Positions 35,353 through 36,643 of a stretch of 36,643 bases of DNA are shown here, piece after piece. The first letter of the stretch is position 1; each line of letters begins with the position of its first letter. Where the stretch lies: NCBI GenBank assembly GCA_018817585.1, contig JAHITE010000043.1, forward strand, positions 1 to 36,643, read 5' to 3'. Source of the DNA: Candidatus Omnitrophota bacterium. GTDB lineage: Bacteria; Omnitrophota; Gorgyraeia; B26-G9. Under the pieces are notes generated by a model. That model had not been told where the DNA came from, searched no databases, and saw only the letters and a list, made by a program, of their open reading frames with translations. The position numbers and the translations under genes were made by a program.

Positions 35353-35566
35353 CGTACTCCTTTTACAATTATATATATGAGTAATTTGAAATTTTTAATA
35401 ACTCAGTTTTAGATAAAAAAATATTATTTTTCACACTTAATGGTATAATAAAATAGTTTTAAAAACAACTCCTAAAAAATGACCAGAAATGTTTTATAAG
35501 TTATTGACATTAGGGTTGTTATTCTTTTTTCATACTAGCAACATTAAGTTTAGAAAATTAAATACT

Positions 35567-36469
35567 TTAAAACTTAAAGAATTGTTTAAATATGGTCATT
35601 CTTTCATGAACCTTAGATAAACTAAGATTCTTCGTTTTTTCCATTCCAAATCCCTGTACATTAAAACTTGAAAATATAGTTCCATATAAAACTGCTTTAA
35701 TCAGGGTTTTAGCGTTAATTTTTTTTGATTTTACCAGATACCCCATTACTCCACCAGCAAAGGTATCGCCAGCACCTGTTGGGTCAATAACTTCCTCCAA
35801 AGGATACGCGGGTAAAGCAAATAGGTGATTTTTAGAATATAAAAGCCCACCATGCTCTCCTTTTTTAATAATAACAATTTGGGGGCCCAAAGAGATTAAT
35901 AATTTAGCTGCTTTTAACATATTTTTTTGCCCCGTAAAGTCTCTGGCTTCAGCATCATTTAGTAATAGAAGATTAACTTTTTTCATTAACTTAGCAATAG
36001 ATTTTTTTTTCGTATAAATCCAAAGATTCATCGTATCCATTCCTACAAAATTAGGCTTATTTAAGGTGTTTAGGAAATCAAGCTGTATATCAGGATCATA
36101 ATTAGCAAGAAAAACATTGTTTACATTTTTCTGTTTTTCGTTGACTGTCGGAGCAATATCTAAAAGAACCCCCAGAGTTGTATCTAAAGTAACTGCGGTA
36201 TTAAGGTCTTCTGCTTTATATTCACCAGTCCATCGAAATGTCTTGCCTTTTTTAACTAGCAATGAATCAATATTGATACCCTTATTTTTAAACATAGTAA
36301 TTTGCTTCTTCGGAAAGTCAGAGCCTACTACTGCCGAAAGATTTACCAATGTGAAATGTCTAGCACTCATTGAAAAATGTGCAGCTGATCCTCCTAGTAA
36401 ATCTTTTTTTATTCCATTTGGAGTTTTAAGTGAATCAAGAGCAACCGTACCTAATACAATAATTGACAT
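35567..36469 (-). CDS. PfkB-family sugar/nucleoside kinase
   Basis: The frame extends upstream to 36562, but those residues are encoded by tandem repeats; AAAGG before the ATG at 36469 fixes the start: 300 residues. It has the PfkB N-terminal GGSAAHFS (26-33) and C-terminal DPTGAGDTFAGG (229-240) with catalytic Asp D235. The substrate cannot be told from sequence; relatives include ribokinase, adenosine kinase and fructokinase. It is 214 bases upstream of the GGDEF gene in the same direction. Confidence 0.88.
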   Translation of the reverse strand: MSIIVLGTVALDSLKTPNGIKKDLLGGSAAHFSMSARHFTLVNLSAVVGSDFPKKQITMFKNKGINIDSLLVKKGKTFRWTGEYKAEDLNTAVTLDTTLGVLLDIAPTVNEKQKNVNNVFLANYDPDIQLDFLNTLNKPNFVGMDTMNLWIYTKKKSIAKLMKKVNLLLLNDAEARDFTGQKNMLKAAKLLISLGPQIVIIKKGEHGGLLYSKNHLFALPAYPLEEVIDPTGAGDTFAGGVMGYLVKSKKINAKTLIKAVLYGTIFSSFNVQGFGMEKTKNLSLSKVHERMTIFKQFFKF

Positions 36470-36518
36470 GCTATAACCTTTCTTTTTATAAATATTCCGA
36501 TTATTATTAAAAACTGCG

Positions 36519-36590
36519 TATTCCGGTAACTTCGGCCGGTCATTCCGGCTGACTTCGGCCACCTATTCCGGTCAACTTCGGCCGGCCTAA
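36519..36590. repeat. Three tandem ~22-bp GC-rich repeats
   Basis: Units start at 36521, 36543 and 36566 (period 22 and 23) with the form TTCCGG...ACTTCGGCC; the third ends GGCCGGCC. Each unit carries CCGG and GGCC palindromes in otherwise AT-rich DNA. They lie just upstream of the PfkB-family gene and at the right edge of the window, so the array may continue. Confidence 0.8.
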
Positions 36591-36643
36591 ATCGGAGCGA
36601 AGCGACGATAAAAAGATTCTACTATTAAAAGAACAATATAGTC

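Noticed and set aside
35436-35510. TGGTATAAT and TTGACA strings on the plus strand as promoters
   Set aside because: They are not spaced as a pair and no plus-strand gene follows.
36470-36562. N-terminal 31 residues of the PfkB-family frame
   Set aside because: Encoded by tandem DNA repeats and not part of the family; AAAGG precedes the ATG at 36469.

Overview
The window looks like a chromosome fragment of an uncultured bacterium, most likely Candidatus Omnitrophota (former OP3). This rests on low G+C, many two-domain PilZ proteins and lipoproteins without close named homologues, and a secreted protein (complement of 4593-6161) whose mature N-terminus carries the 'SSTLAPSLQ' signature I associate with that phylum. 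The phylum call is an inference.

Layout. 1-891: a CRISPR array with I-C-type repeats, 14 repeats and 13 complete spacers. It is cut by the left edge, so the leader and any cas genes are outside. 892-3398: accessory-looking plus-strand genes (CpXC zinc protein, a tiny exported peptide, a BamE-like/thioredoxin fusion, a pseudopilin-like membrane protein), with three copies of a short motif forming a 22-bp inverted repeat and a direct repeat. 3399-3967 is a non-coding convergent gap. From 3968 on, almost everything is on the minus strand. 3968-9700: a lone receiver protein, an exported ROK-kinase-like protein, and a five-gene envelope cluster (lipoprotein, two zinc ribbons, LemA, DUF3137). 9916-13265: a small Cys-rich protein behind a leader with its own terminator, a double PilZ protein, an NTF2-like exported protein and a long coiled-coil protein. 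13480-17379: S9 peptidase, Smr protein, a phosphofructokinase with PPi-type residues (the main plus-strand gene on this side) and a small conserved protein.

17485-24119: AlkD-like DNA glycosylase, YgjP-like metallopeptidase, a membrane/coiled-coil protein, then an operon of LpoB-like lipoprotein, COG3014-like lipoprotein and an 804-residue sugar-binding-fold/PAS protein without an output domain. 24246-27503: citrate synthase with YjbQ, a second double PilZ protein and a lipoprotein. 27818-27895: tRNA-Pro(CGG). 28072-33265: a complete riboflavin operon (ribBA-ribH-nusB-PHP-ribD-ribE) behind a strong promoter, an FMN riboswitch and an intrinsic terminator. 33370-36469: a tandem-ACT protein with a palindrome on its promoter, a membrane GGDEF cyclase with an inhibitory site, and a PfkB-family sugar kinase preceded by tandem GC-rich repeats.

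How it works together. Housekeeping metabolism (flavins, glycolysis, TCA entry) is interleaved with envelope maintenance and c-di-GMP signalling (one cyclase, two double-PilZ receptors). Sigma70-like promoters of the TTGACA/TTGCGA-17-TATAAT type recur in front of most operons, which supports the chosen operon boundaries. The most unusual items are the exported ROK-like protein, the transmitter-less PAS sensor, the putative attenuated leader before the Cys-rich gene, the repeat motif next to the CRISPR array, and the operator-like palindrome on the ACT gene promoter.
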